Below, piece after piece: positions 39,951 through 51,707 of a stretch of 64,000 nt of DNA (position 1 is the first letter of the stretch; every line of letters starts with the position of its first letter). The position numbers were made by a program, and so were the translations under genes. Source of the stretch: Druceiella hillmani (Eukaryota > Arthropoda > Insecta > Lepidoptera > Hepialidae). Below the pieces are notes generated by a model. That model was given only the letters and a program-made list of their open reading frames with translations, was not told where the DNA came from and searched no databases. The stretch lies in the NCBI GenBank assembly GCA_039881145.1, contig JAYKKI010000127.1, positions 682,001-746,000 of the forward strand, given 5' to 3'.

Positions 39951-41208
39951 CACGTTAGAAAAATATAGGAGTAAAGACAGAAGTAAATAGTTTAAGACAA
40001 GAAAATTACGAAAACAAAAGTTATTGTTACTTTTCATCATTCCATTTACAAAATATTAACTTGTAGCAATATTCAGTCTGTCCCGCCACATTTCAAACAT
40101 ACATATAAATATGTGGTAATTTGTAGGATACTCGTTCTGTCAGTTGGAGTAAGAGTATCAACAAAATCACAACGATAAATTTAAACTCATCCGTAACCGG
40201 AAAACAGTTTCAGAATTCGGTGTCAGAAAAACATTTCAAAGTTTTTCATGGTTTAATTTATGGTTTCCGTATTCGATATTTTGTGTTTATATAAAGCAAA
40301 CGAGAGGGGTATACAATGGCAGAAAATAACACACTTCCTATTCAAGTCGAAGAAATTGACATTTGAAAATTCACATGTCATAAAAATATATGATATTTAA
40401 CATAAAATTTGTCAACTCGTAAGCAACATATATTCTCGTGGAAAAAAAATTTTATTTATAGACTATTCACGAAGAAAGAAATTTTTAAAAAAAGGGGTTG
40501 CTCATCTGAAAATAAATTTGCAGATTTTACTCGTATGATAAGTTATACAGAAAGTAACCACGTGTAGCAGTGCACTAACAAGATTTTGAAATGATTTACA
40601 TGTATTGAAATTATTGATGTAAATTAACTGAAAAAATATCTGTTGAAATTCCTTAACAAAACCTGGTACTTAGTAACTTTTTACAGTTAATCCCTGGTTG
40701 TAAAATTCGAGATATAAATTTTAAGTTTCATAGGGGCATAATATTTCAAAAGCAGGGCTGACAAATGAAAAGTGGTATATAAAATTTCAATTATATTTTT
40801 AAACTTATCTACCGAGATGGGTTATTCAAGCCATGGATGAAAGATTAAGTGTAAGCATTGTAAGTCGCATAATATTTCGAAAACAGGGCTGAGAAACAAA
40901 AATAACCACGCAAATTTCAATCATATTTTAAGACTAATCTGTTAATAAATCACTCCATTTAATATGTAAAAAGAATTTCGAAACCATTTTACAAGTATGA
41001 AGAGGTATATTACATTTTTATATATTTCGCGACCTATTAATTGAGAACTCCATATGAACACATGCTTGCAAAATTTCGTTTGACTTGTTTTAAACTGCAG
41101 AAGTGATAAAGCTTTGGCAAGCAAACATGCGGTCACGTGGTGTGGTGCTGATTTCAGCATTCTACATCCAGTAAATTACTCCGTATCAGGTTCTGTTAAG
41201 CAATAGAT
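39951..41208. other. AT-rich non-coding stretch
   Basis: An approximate local duplication (AATATTTC.AAA.CAGGGCTGA near 40,740 and 40,870) is visible. No gene is supported. Confidence 0.5.
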
Positions 41209-41571
41209 TTGAAGAGATTTGTTAGCCTCGGGCCAAAAAGGAAACAGACTACTAACCAAAGGGTAATTTGGCCTTTTTTGTTAAAAGTGGGCACGAAACC
41301 GCGTTTTACAATCAATATGGAAATAAATGATATTTATAGGATTTGTTTTACAAGCAATGAATTAGGAAGGTATTTTATTTCACTAGGTAACCTGTTAAGT
41401 AAAATTATATATGGAAAGTATTTAAAGCAAATTAATCAAGGTATTGCATTAATACTTTCAAGCAGTATAGTATTTAAATCTACACCGACGGTTATTTGTT
41501 TAAAACTTAAATATGATTTAAGAAAAAGACGTACCTACGAAAACTCTCACGGCCGATTTTGGTTTTAGAAT
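41209..41571 (+). CDS. Hypothetical 119-codon frame, reality doubtful
   Basis: The longest uninterrupted frame in the window. It begins MKRFVSLGPKRKQTT, with a basic N-terminus, then a mixed hydrophobic middle (LGRYFISLGNLLSKIIYG; GIALILSSSIVF) and a basic end (LRKRRTYENSHGRFW). I recognise no family, and there is no signal peptide or zinc motif. No splice acceptor or poly(A) signal is obvious next to it. One frame of this length is borderline for chance in 64 kb of AT-rich DNA. It could also be part of an unrecognised transposon. Confidence 0.2.
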
Positions 41572-42301
41572 TATATACCAGTGATACAATGGAACGATAT
41601 GCGATGTGAATAGTTTGCTTAATAATACAAAACATAGATGTTTCGGGTAATTTAGCAAAATAGCAAAATAACAAAAACGCTTTCTCATTTTAGTTAGTTT
41701 GGAAGTTTTTAAACAATTTATATTAAATAATATATCAATAACCCATCTAACTGATTCCTGTTAATATTCTTGTTTATTCACAGGATTTTTTTTAACTTCA
41801 ATGAAAAATTAATGCTATTTTTTCACAGAGATAACAGTTATGGCTGTTACGATTTCTTCGAAGTCAATTACAATAGCTGCGTATATTTTATATGAAAGCG
41901 CGATAGAAATATTTGTCATACTCAAAGCAAGTGTAAAACGCTTACTATGCACAAAGGATTGGGGTTCGTTCTAGCCAGAATTTTTCTTTGCCTTACCTAC
42001 TTTTCAGGACAGTTGAAAAAATATTCAACATTTATTTATAATAATTAATGCAATTTATCGGTATCTTGTAGGGACATGTGGAATATAGGACAATTTTCCA
42101 GCTATAGAGGAAGTGTTATATCTACTTTTAATGATACCTTACCAATGTCCTTATGTTTTCTTGGAAATGCAATTAAAGTTTTAACACTGTTTCTCCTGAA
42201 GCAGAATAGTATAACAAAAGATAATATAAACGTATGACTAACACACAATCCTCAAGCTCTCAAAGGGGCGTCTGTATCATTTTGTTGAGTACGTTAATTC
42301 T

Positions 42302-42302
<1 letters not shown>
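41572..42302. other. AT-rich non-coding stretch
   Basis: No supported feature was seen. Confidence 0.5.

Positions 42303-42362
<60 letters not shown>
42303..42362. repeat. (TA)n microsatellite
   Basis: About 58 bp of uninterrupted TA. Confidence 0.97.
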
Positions 42363-42367
<5 letters not shown>

Positions 42368-42889
42368 TAAATATATTTTAATGATAAATATTGATTATTG
42401 AATTCGTAAAAATTCCATGCAATATTAATAAACCTAAGAACGTCCAGTTTACTATTTAGCATTGCTTATACATTTCTGTAAGTAAAGAAAGGCATCGGCT
42501 CTTAAAATTATTGGTACATAAAAATTTCAATTAGCACGTGATTTAATATGATTACGGGCTTCATTTTCTTCAGAGTGCCAACATAGATTTAACTGAATAT
42601 TAATTCTGCACCGTTACTCGTCTATGTAAACAATATCTCTACGATATTTACTGCTCAGTGTAAATGTATGTATCGATATAGAAGATTTGAAATATCTAGG
42701 TTATTTTAAAACTTCTATACGTAGAACTTAAGCGCTATTGATAAGAATTTCGAAGTTAATTTAGGACATTTCCACTTAATTAAAGATTTCCTAAGAGATT
42801 GGTTATTATCTGTTTACATAATAATCAAAAGTGTATATAAATATTGCAAAAAAATCTAAAGAGTTATAATCACATTTCACTAAAATTAG
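42363..42889. other. AT-rich non-coding stretch
   Basis: No supported feature was seen. Confidence 0.5.
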
Positions 42890-42894
42890 TAACA

Positions 42895-43225
42895 CGCGCG
42901 ACTTTGACTTCATCTGACAAAATTTTAAAACTGTATTTATTTCACAGACATTATAAACTTTCAAATAGTTCAGCGGAACAATGTGAAAGTACGAAAATAT
43001 TTATAATAGATAACCTTATTTTAAATTATATATTACAAAAACTAAATTACTATATTTATTTTAAATGTCAAGATACTTTGATACGTTGATATTTACATGT
43101 CATTATCAGTTTTCGTATGAATATTCTGCGTGCGAAAGCAAGCAGAATATATGCACTAAACGGGCTGCAGTTGCCAGCAGATCGGTTGCAATTCGAGTAT
43201 TAACTTTTAGTCACAATTTTAGTTT
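42895..43225 (+). repeat. Segment duplicated inside the 44.7 kb hammerhead element
   Basis: Matches 44,790-45,070 in the same orientation: GACTTTGACTTCAT, CAGACATTATAAACT (CATAGACATT in the other), AATGTGAAAGTAC, AAAATATTTATAATA, TTACATGTCATTATCA, GCGAAAGCAAGCAGAATATA, TGCACTAAACGGGCTGC, TCGGTTGCAATTCGAG and TTTAGTCACAATTTTAGT. This is the closest repeat pair in the window. A 72-codon plus-strand frame crosses it (43,065-43,283) but is broken in the other copy. The two copies differ by an AT-rich insertion in this one. Confidence 0.85.
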
Positions 43226-43826
43226 GGGTTATTGTAATGCATTTTTTAGTGAGAATCGTGTATTTTTAAAAAACTTTCGTTGATGTTTAACTTAAAACTT
43301 TTAACTGGTGGTACCAAGAAATATATGTAACAAAATAACAAAAAAAAATCTAGTGAATATTTATCACAGAATTTAATTTAATATTTTAGTTCTGAAGAAA
43401 AAACTAGTTTTTTTGTCGGATTTGCTTAGTTTTTGCAATATTAAAAGTGCGTATGACGAGCGATAGATTAAGAAATTAACCAAATGTTGATATTACAACC
43501 ACATGATTTTCATTATTAAGACGTTACTTTGTATTTTCATTGTATGAAAAAAAGACTGGAACTTAATTAAAAAAATACGTCCAAATAATGTATTTTGTTT
43601 ATTCTTTTTGTTCGTTCAAGTAAATTAGCAAAAATGACGTTAATAAATATAACTGTTATAGTTATAGGGTAAAGTATAAGAAAGTTCATATTGGTCTCTT
43701 TCTGTTGCTGACACGATATAATAAACAAATTTAATATAAATTTACTTAATATAAATATAAGTTTAATACAAAATTACTTTATTTAATTTTGGCACACAAG
43801 ACATTATAAATATTTTGAAACTTCGT
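43226..43826. other. AT-rich non-coding stretch
   Basis: No supported feature was seen. Confidence 0.5.
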
Positions 43827-44320
43827 TTAAATTAGATTTAATTTTGCTTTGTTATCTATTATTATGATACTATTTTCAGTAATGGGATTCAGGGTAATCA
43901 ATGTTTTTACGTCGAGCCAACTACGTTGGGCTCCACGGACGCGACTGAACAAATCAGTAACTGATACTGTGTTTTGATGTAAACCAATTACGATTAAATT
44001 TACTTTCAACTAAAAGACGGAATTTTTCACACACGGTATGACTCAGATTTAGACAAATTGATACATGAAGTGAAGCGAACACTGTATTTTCTCAGTACTG
44101 TTTTAAATAAGATATTCTTAGCAAACCTACTGATTCTCATTGCCATCATGTCAAATACCGAATCTGAGAAAAACAATTCAGCTATGTTATTGCCATCGGT
44201 ATACATGGAAACGAAATCAAATAAATTATCGGGTACATCCATATATAGATGCTTAAAGTACAGAGTTTTAGCAACAGCTAAAAAATTGTCAGAGACACAA
44301 ACATATTTTGTATTTCCCAA
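43827..44320 (-). pseudogene. Possible piggyBac-like N-terminal fragment
   Basis: A 97-codon minus-strand frame (44,027-44,320) contains NIAELFFSDSVFDMMAMRISR followed by FAKN. By eye it resembles the piggyBac N-terminal block (xxLFxLFFxDExxxxIVxxTNRYAxxK). A second frame follows after a short interruption (43,827-44,009, LKVNLIVIGLHQNTVSVTDLF), vaguely like the LKxFLGIxIxMGxHxxPSVxDYW block. If correct, it is a second, shorter piggyBac remnant on the same strand as the one at 12-14 kb. The match is weak, no catalytic block is present, and the opposite strand is also open for 93 codons. Confidence 0.3.
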
Positions 44321-44664
44321 AGATCGTGTGACATTTTAAATCTGTACAGCGTTACACTTTTTATGCTAAAACGTACCCTCAACCGTATCTTCCTCTCAAC
44401 TTAACCTCGAATACAACAATTTCAGTTTTTATTTATTTTTTCAGCAGAAATTTAAATTCATCTACGAACGGACATGATTTCTACCATTGGTAACCTCATT
44501 CAATTATTCGAACACTAATAGATTTTTCGCGTTGCTTTCATATTTTCTGCATGTATCATCAAGAACGCAATTATTCTAACACGTAAATGTTTAAAGGGTA
44601 TCGATTAGGCCAAAATAATCCTAATCAATTTTATTGCGATGAGATTTAATTAGTAAATTTTACA
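44321..44664. other. Non-coding stretch
   Basis: No supported feature was seen between the piggyBac-like fragment and the hammerhead element. Confidence 0.5.
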
Positions 44665-45160
44665 CACAATTAAATGAAGCTACGTGATGTAGTATTATTT
44701 ATACTTTCTTTAAGTTTTTTCCCACGACCTAGGTTTCGTTGTACTACAACATCTTCCGGTGGGCTATTAGCAAAGATTAAATGAAAATCATGACTTTGAC
44801 TTCATGTGAAAAAATATTAAAAGTATATTTATTTCATAGACATTATAAACTATCAAATAGGTAAACGAAATAATGTGAAAGTACTAAAATATTTATAATA
44901 AATAATCTTATTATAAATTATATATTATAAAAATATTTACATGTCATTATCAATTTTTCGCATCAATATTCTGTGCGCGAAAGCAAGCAGAATATATGCA
45001 CTAAACGGGCTGCCGTTGCCAACTGATCGGTTGCAATTCGAGCATTAACATTTAGTCACAATTTTAGTCAAAAAAGAGTAGAAATGATACTACATCTCGT
45101 AGTTTCATTTAATTGTGAATAATGTATTTCTTCAAAATTAACGCCAAATATATTCAACAT
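44665..45160. mobile_element. Hammerhead-bearing foldback element, copy 3, with internal segment
   Basis: The left arm (ACACAATTAAATGAAGCTACG...ACGACCTAGGTTTCGTTG) carries the ribozyme-like box on the minus strand. The right end (TACTACATCTCGTAGTTTCA, then AATTGTGAATAATG and TTAACGCCAAATATATTC) is the inverted outer arm. Between them lies the 44,790-45,070 segment that also stands alone at 42.9 kb. Either the shared segment is internal sequence of the element, or one inserted in the other. Confidence 0.65.
44721..44763 (-). ncRNA. Hammerhead-ribozyme-like motif with a core mutation
   Basis: On the minus strand: CCCAC (5-bp stem I), CGGAAGA, extra T, GTTGT-AGT-ACAAC, GAAA, CCTAGG-based stem III, TC, GTGGG. 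The loop of stem II differs from copy 1 but the stem is intact. The core box reads CGGAAGA instead of CUGANGA, so one invariant U is lost and activity is not expected. Confidence 0.5.
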
Positions 45161-45819
45161 AGTAAGTTTTATATATTTTACTTAATCCGTCAAATCTTTT
45201 AGATACAAGCGTTAGTGAAACTCACATGAAACAAAACATTTACAAGGAAATCACTTCAGAGCAACAATACCTATTAGTGTAAATATGCTGCTACAATTTC
45301 GTAAAAATATATATTAAAAATAAAAATATTCTCTTCATAAAGCTGCTATAATTTACCGAGTTGATGACGCTTCCAGTTAAGGCCATAATTAGTCTATATT
45401 TATAAAAACTATAATGATATGATAACTTATTTCATGGAACAACGTGCTACAAATTATTCATTATAAGACTACCCAAAATGATTGCAAAAAGGCATGAAGA
45501 AAATGAGTACAATTATTTAATTGGTTTCAGACTCATTCGGAGAGATTTTTGAAATCAGTGTATTTACTGACAAATTTGAAATAGATTTTATGCATTATTG
45601 CGTCTTTTCTAATTTGTCCTGTTGCTCTCAAATTTTCACTCTAATTCATGCTATAAATAAATATTGACACATAATTAATAAAATATGTACTGTATTCTAG
45701 AAAGATATATCTTCACAATTATGACAAAAAAATATCTTGCCCCACTTTACGATAAAGTAGGCAATCTATATATAAAAGGTGATACCCATGTAAACGAAAA
45801 ACAGTATGTAATATTTTAA
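45161..45819. other. AT-rich non-coding stretch
   Basis: No supported feature was seen. Confidence 0.5.
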
Positions 45820-46480
45820 TTTACATGAGTAGATATTTTTCCAGCAAAACGTGGACTTGTTATATTATCTAATGAACAATATTATTATACATTCACAATA
45901 AACTCTACAATTTTTCAACAACTTAAAACACATTAATATTATAATATATATCATATTCTTTAGTAAATATTATATATTAAAGTTCATCGTCACGTTTTTA
46001 TACACGCGATTTTAATCCTCGACAAATTTGATACCGGTTTTTTAGTGAAAATGTTGATACACAAAGAAGGTTGACATGAATAATTTACGAATATTTTTTG
46101 TAAATTATCTGATAATGAAATTGTGACAATGAATTCCGAAGAAAACATGACACTATTTCTCATTTATATGAGTAGACATTTTTCTAGCAAAACTTTGACT
46201 TGACTCATTATGTAATGAATTATATTATTTTACTTTCACAATAAACTCTACAATTTTCCGACCCTTTAAAACATATTAATCTAATTATATAATATATTAT
46301 ATAGTATATATTGTATAACAAAATCTATCGTCGCATTTTTCTACACGCGATATTAATCCTCAACAAATTTGATACCCATTTTTAGTAGTATATTGATTAA
46401 AAAAGAAGGTTCATGTGAATAATTTACAAATATTTCTTGTAAATCTTCTGAGTCGAAACAATGAAAGAGGAAAAAAACAT
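45820..46480. repeat. Diverged tandem duplication, unit about 330 bp
   Basis: 45,820-46,120 and 46,155-46,450 align head to tail: ATGAGTAGA.ATTTTTC.AGCAAAAC, CACAATAAACTCTACAATTTT, ACATATTAAT-type blocks, ACACGCGAT.TTAATCCTC, ACAAATTTGATACC and AAAGAAGGTT. A 61-codon minus-strand frame at 46,353-46,538 has no intact counterpart in the other unit, so coding is doubtful. Confidence 0.75.
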
Positions 46481-46959
46481 TCATAGAAGAGATATCTTGC
46501 GGCCTGCTTATTAAATTGAGAGAGTTACACGGCAACACAATAGAATAGCATTGTTTAAAATTTATTTGTATATATTTTACGTGGAATGCATAATAGACTT
46601 TTACTGTTTCAAAAAATCTAATTGTGCGAATAAAAGAAACCTAATTTGCAATCGATTAAATTTTCTATTATTTAATGTGCAAAATTCTACTAATTCTTCA
46701 AAATTAAATTTTACAGTAATATCTCTAAACTTATATATAGTAACTTTTTCATTTACATTGTATTTTTCGAACAATGTGTTTAAAAGCTCTGACTGTGTTT
46801 TAAAGTAAGCAAAATGGGTGGAGCGGCGGGTGTATTCAAAGAGAACAGTAGTGTTTGCGCGTTCCTATAGAACTACAAAAATGACAACAATAAAATAATT
46901 GTTTAAAGTAAAGAAGTTGTTTTGCAAAAAAAACTTTTGCGACCTGTGCAATACGGGTA
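46481..46959. other. AT-rich non-coding stretch
   Basis: No supported gene. The plus-strand frame at 46,551-46,808 shows AT-driven composition only. Confidence 0.45.
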
Positions 46960-47400
46960 CAAATCGCTAATTAGTTTAGAGGGAAAACTCATTACCAATA
47001 AGTTGCTTTGGATTTTCTGGGAAATATAAAGTCCTTAATTATATCGATATAAACAGTTATTATATTGCTTGTCTCCCGCGCCTTGCATACGCCAGGCAGC
47101 AGACTATAAATATAGCGCACTGTCTCGTTTATTCAAATATTCTCGAAGATTTATGTGCTCCGCATTCAAATATGTTTTTCCCATCTGAGCGCAGCCTCTC
47201 GTTAACCGATGCTCGATGTGATGGACAGATGGACATTTTTGGGCTTTGCGTTGTTTAAATTGAATACCATAGAGGTTTGTTTTTTCAAAATTAACGCAGG
47301 TCCACTTTCAAAAATTAATACTGAATTAAACGTAATCTTAACTATTACAAAAATATTTTTGTTTGCCTGTTCGTTTATTTGTTGATTGTTTTCTTGGTTT
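46960..47400. repeat. Dispersed repeat (pair of 7.64-8.23 kb)
   Basis: Diverged same-orientation copy: CCGCGCCTTGC, GAAGATTTATGTGCTCC, TCAAATATGTTTTTCCC, GCAGCCTCTCGTTAA and TTTGCCTGTTCGTTT. It is followed at 47,430-47,450 by AAAACTACTGGACC, the kind of string common in insect Helitron-like elements. Confidence 0.55.
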
Positions 47401-48353
47401 TATTTGTTTACACGCTGACACTAAACTACAAAACTACTGGACCAAATCTCATGAATTACATACAACTTATATAGCGGGTTTTAAAATTATTTTAGTCTAT
47501 ATATTATCTCTAAACGAAACTGAGCAGTAAAATAAAGCTTGTATTAATGTTATAATTTGACATATCTTCCTCCTAGAATTGTCACTTCTAAATGTTAATA
47601 CACTTATAATATATTAAATCTTTGTTTTTTAAACTTTTCCACGTGAACGCAAAAACCAATTGTCATTATTCCTGAAATGGGGCTTAACAGTTTTGGTTTA
47701 AAATTTTTCATAACCCTTAGAACGCCTTTTGATCTTAATATGGATGAAATGAGAGAATTTATTTTAATGCTCTCATTTAAGATAAATGATAGGCCGTAGG
47801 GCTGTAGGTATTTGTAATTTTTGTTAAAAAATATAATAATTTGTTTAATAACTTTCCTATTGTAATGACAACTTAATACTCACATATCTCATCACATATC
47901 TCACCATATATCTCATCAATAGATCGAACTTCACTCCGAACAGGTTAAGCGTTAGCCTTGCATAGGCAGAACTCAGTGAATGTAACATAAAACACGTACG
48001 AATCGACAATCAGCTGCTCTCACGAGAGTGAGCTGCAAAATTATTCCATTACTTTAATGACAACAATTTCTTGTAACGTGTTAAATAAATTGGACCAATG
48101 ATTGTATAAATCGCGCGATGTGCTTCTATAATGTGCGTTATATTTAAATGGATGTGTTCTATTAATGACGCCAAATGAAATTATTAACGCATAATCGGTA
48201 AATTTAGGGAAACATTATATTTAGATATTTAAGTAATTCTTTTTTCCCCGTCATTCACAATTTTGCAATTTCGCGGCTGCCCGTCTCCTGGAAGAGGGTC
48301 TCTCATATACGAAAAAAGTTTAATATCATAATAAAATAACTAAATTTTTAGAA

Positions 48354-48355
<2 letters not shown>
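47401..48355. other. Non-coding stretch
   Basis: Contains a small hairpin-like CAGCTGCTCTCACGAGAGTGAGCTG patch near 48,012, seen in pieces, and no supported gene. Confidence 0.45.

Positions 48356-48392
<37 letters not shown>
48356..48392. repeat. (TA)n microsatellite
   Basis: About 37 bp of pure TA. Confidence 0.95.
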
Positions 48393-48394
<2 letters not shown>

Positions 48395-48554
48395 GTCGTG
48401 GGAATAAAATGTAATGTAAACCATGTCCTTTTTCTAATTAAGTGCGAAAAAATGGCAAACAAATATGAAAATTGTTTTTAATTTTCGGAAAAAATCATCT
48501 TTTGAATTGTCTTTTAACGACAATCCACTATTTTTAAGTCAACGAGTCAAAAAT

Positions 48555-48562
48555 GCGTGCGT

Positions 48563-48593
<31 letters not shown>

Positions 48594-48620
48594 ATTGTGC
48601 GTGTGTTTGTGAGTGTGTGT
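48555..48620. repeat. (GT)n / (GCGT)n microsatellite
   Basis: GCGTGCGT-type start grading into GTGTGTGT, then interrupted GTGTTTGTGAGTGTGTGT. Confidence 0.95.
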
Positions 48621-48765
48621 TAAGGTTTAATTAAAATTGTTCAGGACTAATTCATTAATTCAATATCATTATATGTACCATCGTATTGAAATTTCAACCC
48701 AAAGTGTTTTAAATAATTTGTTTAGGTTTTTCGTATTCGTTTATTTTTCGATGTTTGTATTGTAT

Positions 48766-48905
48766 TGTATTTAGTTTTCGATATTTGGTTTCGATATTTA
48801 AATTTATTCGATATTTCGATTGTATTTAGTTTTCGATATTTGGTTTCGATATTTAAATTTATTCGATATTTCGATTGTATTTAGTTTCCGATATTTAAAT
48901 TTGTC
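48766..48905. repeat. 55-bp tandem repeat, about 2.5 units
   Basis: Units 48,766-48,820 and 48,821-48,875 are almost identical, followed by a partial third unit. Each is built from the sub-motif TTCGATATTT, so this is a higher-order repeat of a smaller unit. Confidence 0.9.
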
Positions 48906-49401
48906 TGAACATAAATTGCACTCATTTATACTACATGAGTTGATAATTTAAAAATTAAATAAGAACAATTAATTATATGTGAAACGTGATTAGCATAGGT
49001 TTGCATCAGACCATGAGTTTTTAAATGTTCCAGAAATGTCTGAAACAGTATTGGTATATTAACATTGCATGGTTGCTGGTCATTATAACTACTTACTTAT
49101 CGCCGAGCAATAGACTCCCTCTAAGATACGCTTCATCTCGTATCTTGTATTAATAACAGTCAACTTGTTTGTGTGTTTTGTTATTTACACATTGTATTTT
49201 TTTAATAACGCTCTGTGTTTGCGTCAAATTATTGGGTAAATATATATTTTTTTGGTATACTTGTTAATAACATAAAAGCAAATATTTATTGTTTTTGTTT
49301 GTTTGTTACTTTGTAACTATATAACCAAGCATCGATACCAATAAAACGCATATATCATATAGTATTGAGGCAAGGTATCACAAGCCAGACAATGATATTA
49401 T

Positions 49402-49404
<3 letters not shown>
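48906..49404. other. AT-rich non-coding stretch
   Basis: No supported feature was seen. Confidence 0.5.

Positions 49405-49468
<64 letters not shown>
49405..49468. repeat. (TA)n microsatellite
   Basis: About 58 bp of pure TA followed by TGTATA. Confidence 0.96.
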
Positions 49469-49469
<1 letters not shown>

Positions 49470-51707
49470 GCCAGCTCACAGTATATTATTGTTTTGGCAA
49501 TGATTATATTAAACAGCAAAATGACATTTAAAAAGCAATTGATATTGGTAATTTTTTATAATTGTTTCTACTAACCTACTATATAATGCGAGTCCGAGAG
49601 CTAGAACCACTTTTCATCTTTTATCTAAAACATTTTAGTTTCGTATGGGTAGGGTTAAAAAATCCGATATTATTTAAAGAAAATAAAAATGTAGAAAATA
49701 AGGCATTTTTAATAAACAAAGGAAAATGAATCAAGTATTGAAGAGACTTGCCGTACGTTACTAGAGAGAAAAATAATGCATATTTTAAACGTTCATGCAA
49801 TCAAAACTTTGAATTTGACGATTGGTTGTCTGAAGAGAAACTTTTTTAACAGAAAATAACTTACAATGACTTCTTCTGTAAAAAAAAGACTGTACTTCTT
49901 CTATAAAAATAAAAAAATCAAGATGATAACCAAATTTTTCAGCATTCGGATATAATTAACAAAATGTTTAAAGATTTCCAGCATCAGACTTGTTTGTCTT
50001 TTTCTTTTTAAACATTTTACTTTAGATCTAATTAAAAAAAAGTATTATAAATAAAAGTAAGATCATCGCTAAATCTCAACAATTTCTTCAAGTCCCATGC
50101 AAAATCAACTAAACTGCTTATAAAAATATTTTCTTGGGAGAAAACTATTTTCAAATTCTTGGCAAATGAAATTTTTCAGTAGTATATTTGTAAGCCTTGC
50201 AAATCTAATGGACATACATACGCACAAAATCATAGATACATACCATATACCATAACAGCAGAATATAAGAAATAGTTATTGCTGAAAATTTCATAAATAA
50301 ATGGATGAATATAAGTTTTCTTTTATCCACTTAATATCTAAACTTGGTTGAATGCTTGAAACATTACTGTACTAATGAATCCAAGAATGTCGTGAATGTG
50401 AATGTTTTGACCTGGCTTGATAACATCCTGTTATTAATAGCTGTGTTATAGCTTGATTTAAATGAAAAATATACTACAAAATCCAGTTAATGTGTGTGCA
50501 ATATTTTATTAATGCAGAGCAGCAGAAGATTTAACAATATGATCTCATTATTTATGGTAAAATTATTCATATCAATGCTTAAATGACTTTCATGGTTAGC
50601 AAGTATTAAAACCACACAATTATTCTTAGAGGCAGGAGGGTCTCTTCCGGCAAAGTGGTTCATGATGGCTTATATTGGAATAATATTATTTTCTGTAAAT
50701 AAAACTTATAACCATCAGTGTAAAGCATGAACAAAAGAAGTGAAACCATCATTTAACCAAAGAGGTTGAATTGAACCACTAGGTATGTCTCCCACACGTG
50801 CAATAGAACGAGTCTCCATCACCCATCCTTCTGCTGTTTAATTTTTGTCACAGAAAAATCCTTCAATCATAGGAAAACGACACTTAAGAAAAGTCAAACA
50901 ACAATTGTCAGGCTACACGATAGTAATTTCGTACAATACATAACCACATTTGCACAGTCGTAATCATAAAACTATTAAAATAAAATAAACTCACTGGGTA
51001 GGAACAAAAATATGTTTCACATTTTGATAGCCGAACAAACTAACCATAGCGTAGAATGCAGCATACTTGTAATTGGCCTTATACAAATAACCAATACCCA
51101 TATTGGCATGGCATTAGGGGGAAATTTCAATTAAGTTTTGAACGGTGGATCAACTCTCTTCCCCGGGCAAGTCTCCCGATTGTCTTCTTTGATTGATTTT
51201 TATTATTATTTGTATTTCTTATTAACGATTCTGAATGTTTTAAAAATGTAATACGTACGTATTTATAAAGGTGGCTTTTTTTATTTTATTGTTTGATCAC
51301 AAATAGAAATTTATTTTTATCCTCTTCTGAGTTTAAATAAATACGTTATTGGATTTCTAACATAATGATAGATGCCTCTCTTTTATAATTACGTTAGACA
51401 GACACCTTTCGGCGGTCTTTTTTATAATATATATAGTACATATTTCTGGTTCCTAAACCAGTAATAAAAGTAATCAGTAATAAACTTAAAAGAAACTAGG
51501 CCCTAGAAAAACGATTCACCTTTAATACCTGAAGAGAAAAAATTATTTATCCATATCAAACTGCTTGTTTTTGTTATCATTAGAAATAGTATTTGTAGCA
51601 ATTGTAAAAACCACGGAAGGCTGAAAAGTTTTGGAAACGTAATTTCTAGAAGGAAGTGACATCATGCAATAAATATTTTGTAAATGCATCGAAAATATTA
51701 CATTATG
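49469..51707. other. Non-coding stretch with faint minus-strand coding-like traces
   Basis: Two minus-strand runs are less noise-like than average: 51,111-50,992 (HANMGIGYLYKANYKYAAFY) and 50,872-50,725 (METRSIARVGDIPSGSIQPL). Each is short, with stops at or near its ends and no family match. They could be exon relics or chance. Confidence 0.3.

Noticed and set aside
50992..51111. Minus-strand 40-codon run (HANMGIGYLYKANYKYAAFY) that looks like a helical repeat protein
   Set aside because: Stops sit at both ends, there are no flanking exons, and no family match is certain. It was kept only as a remark in the non-coding entry.
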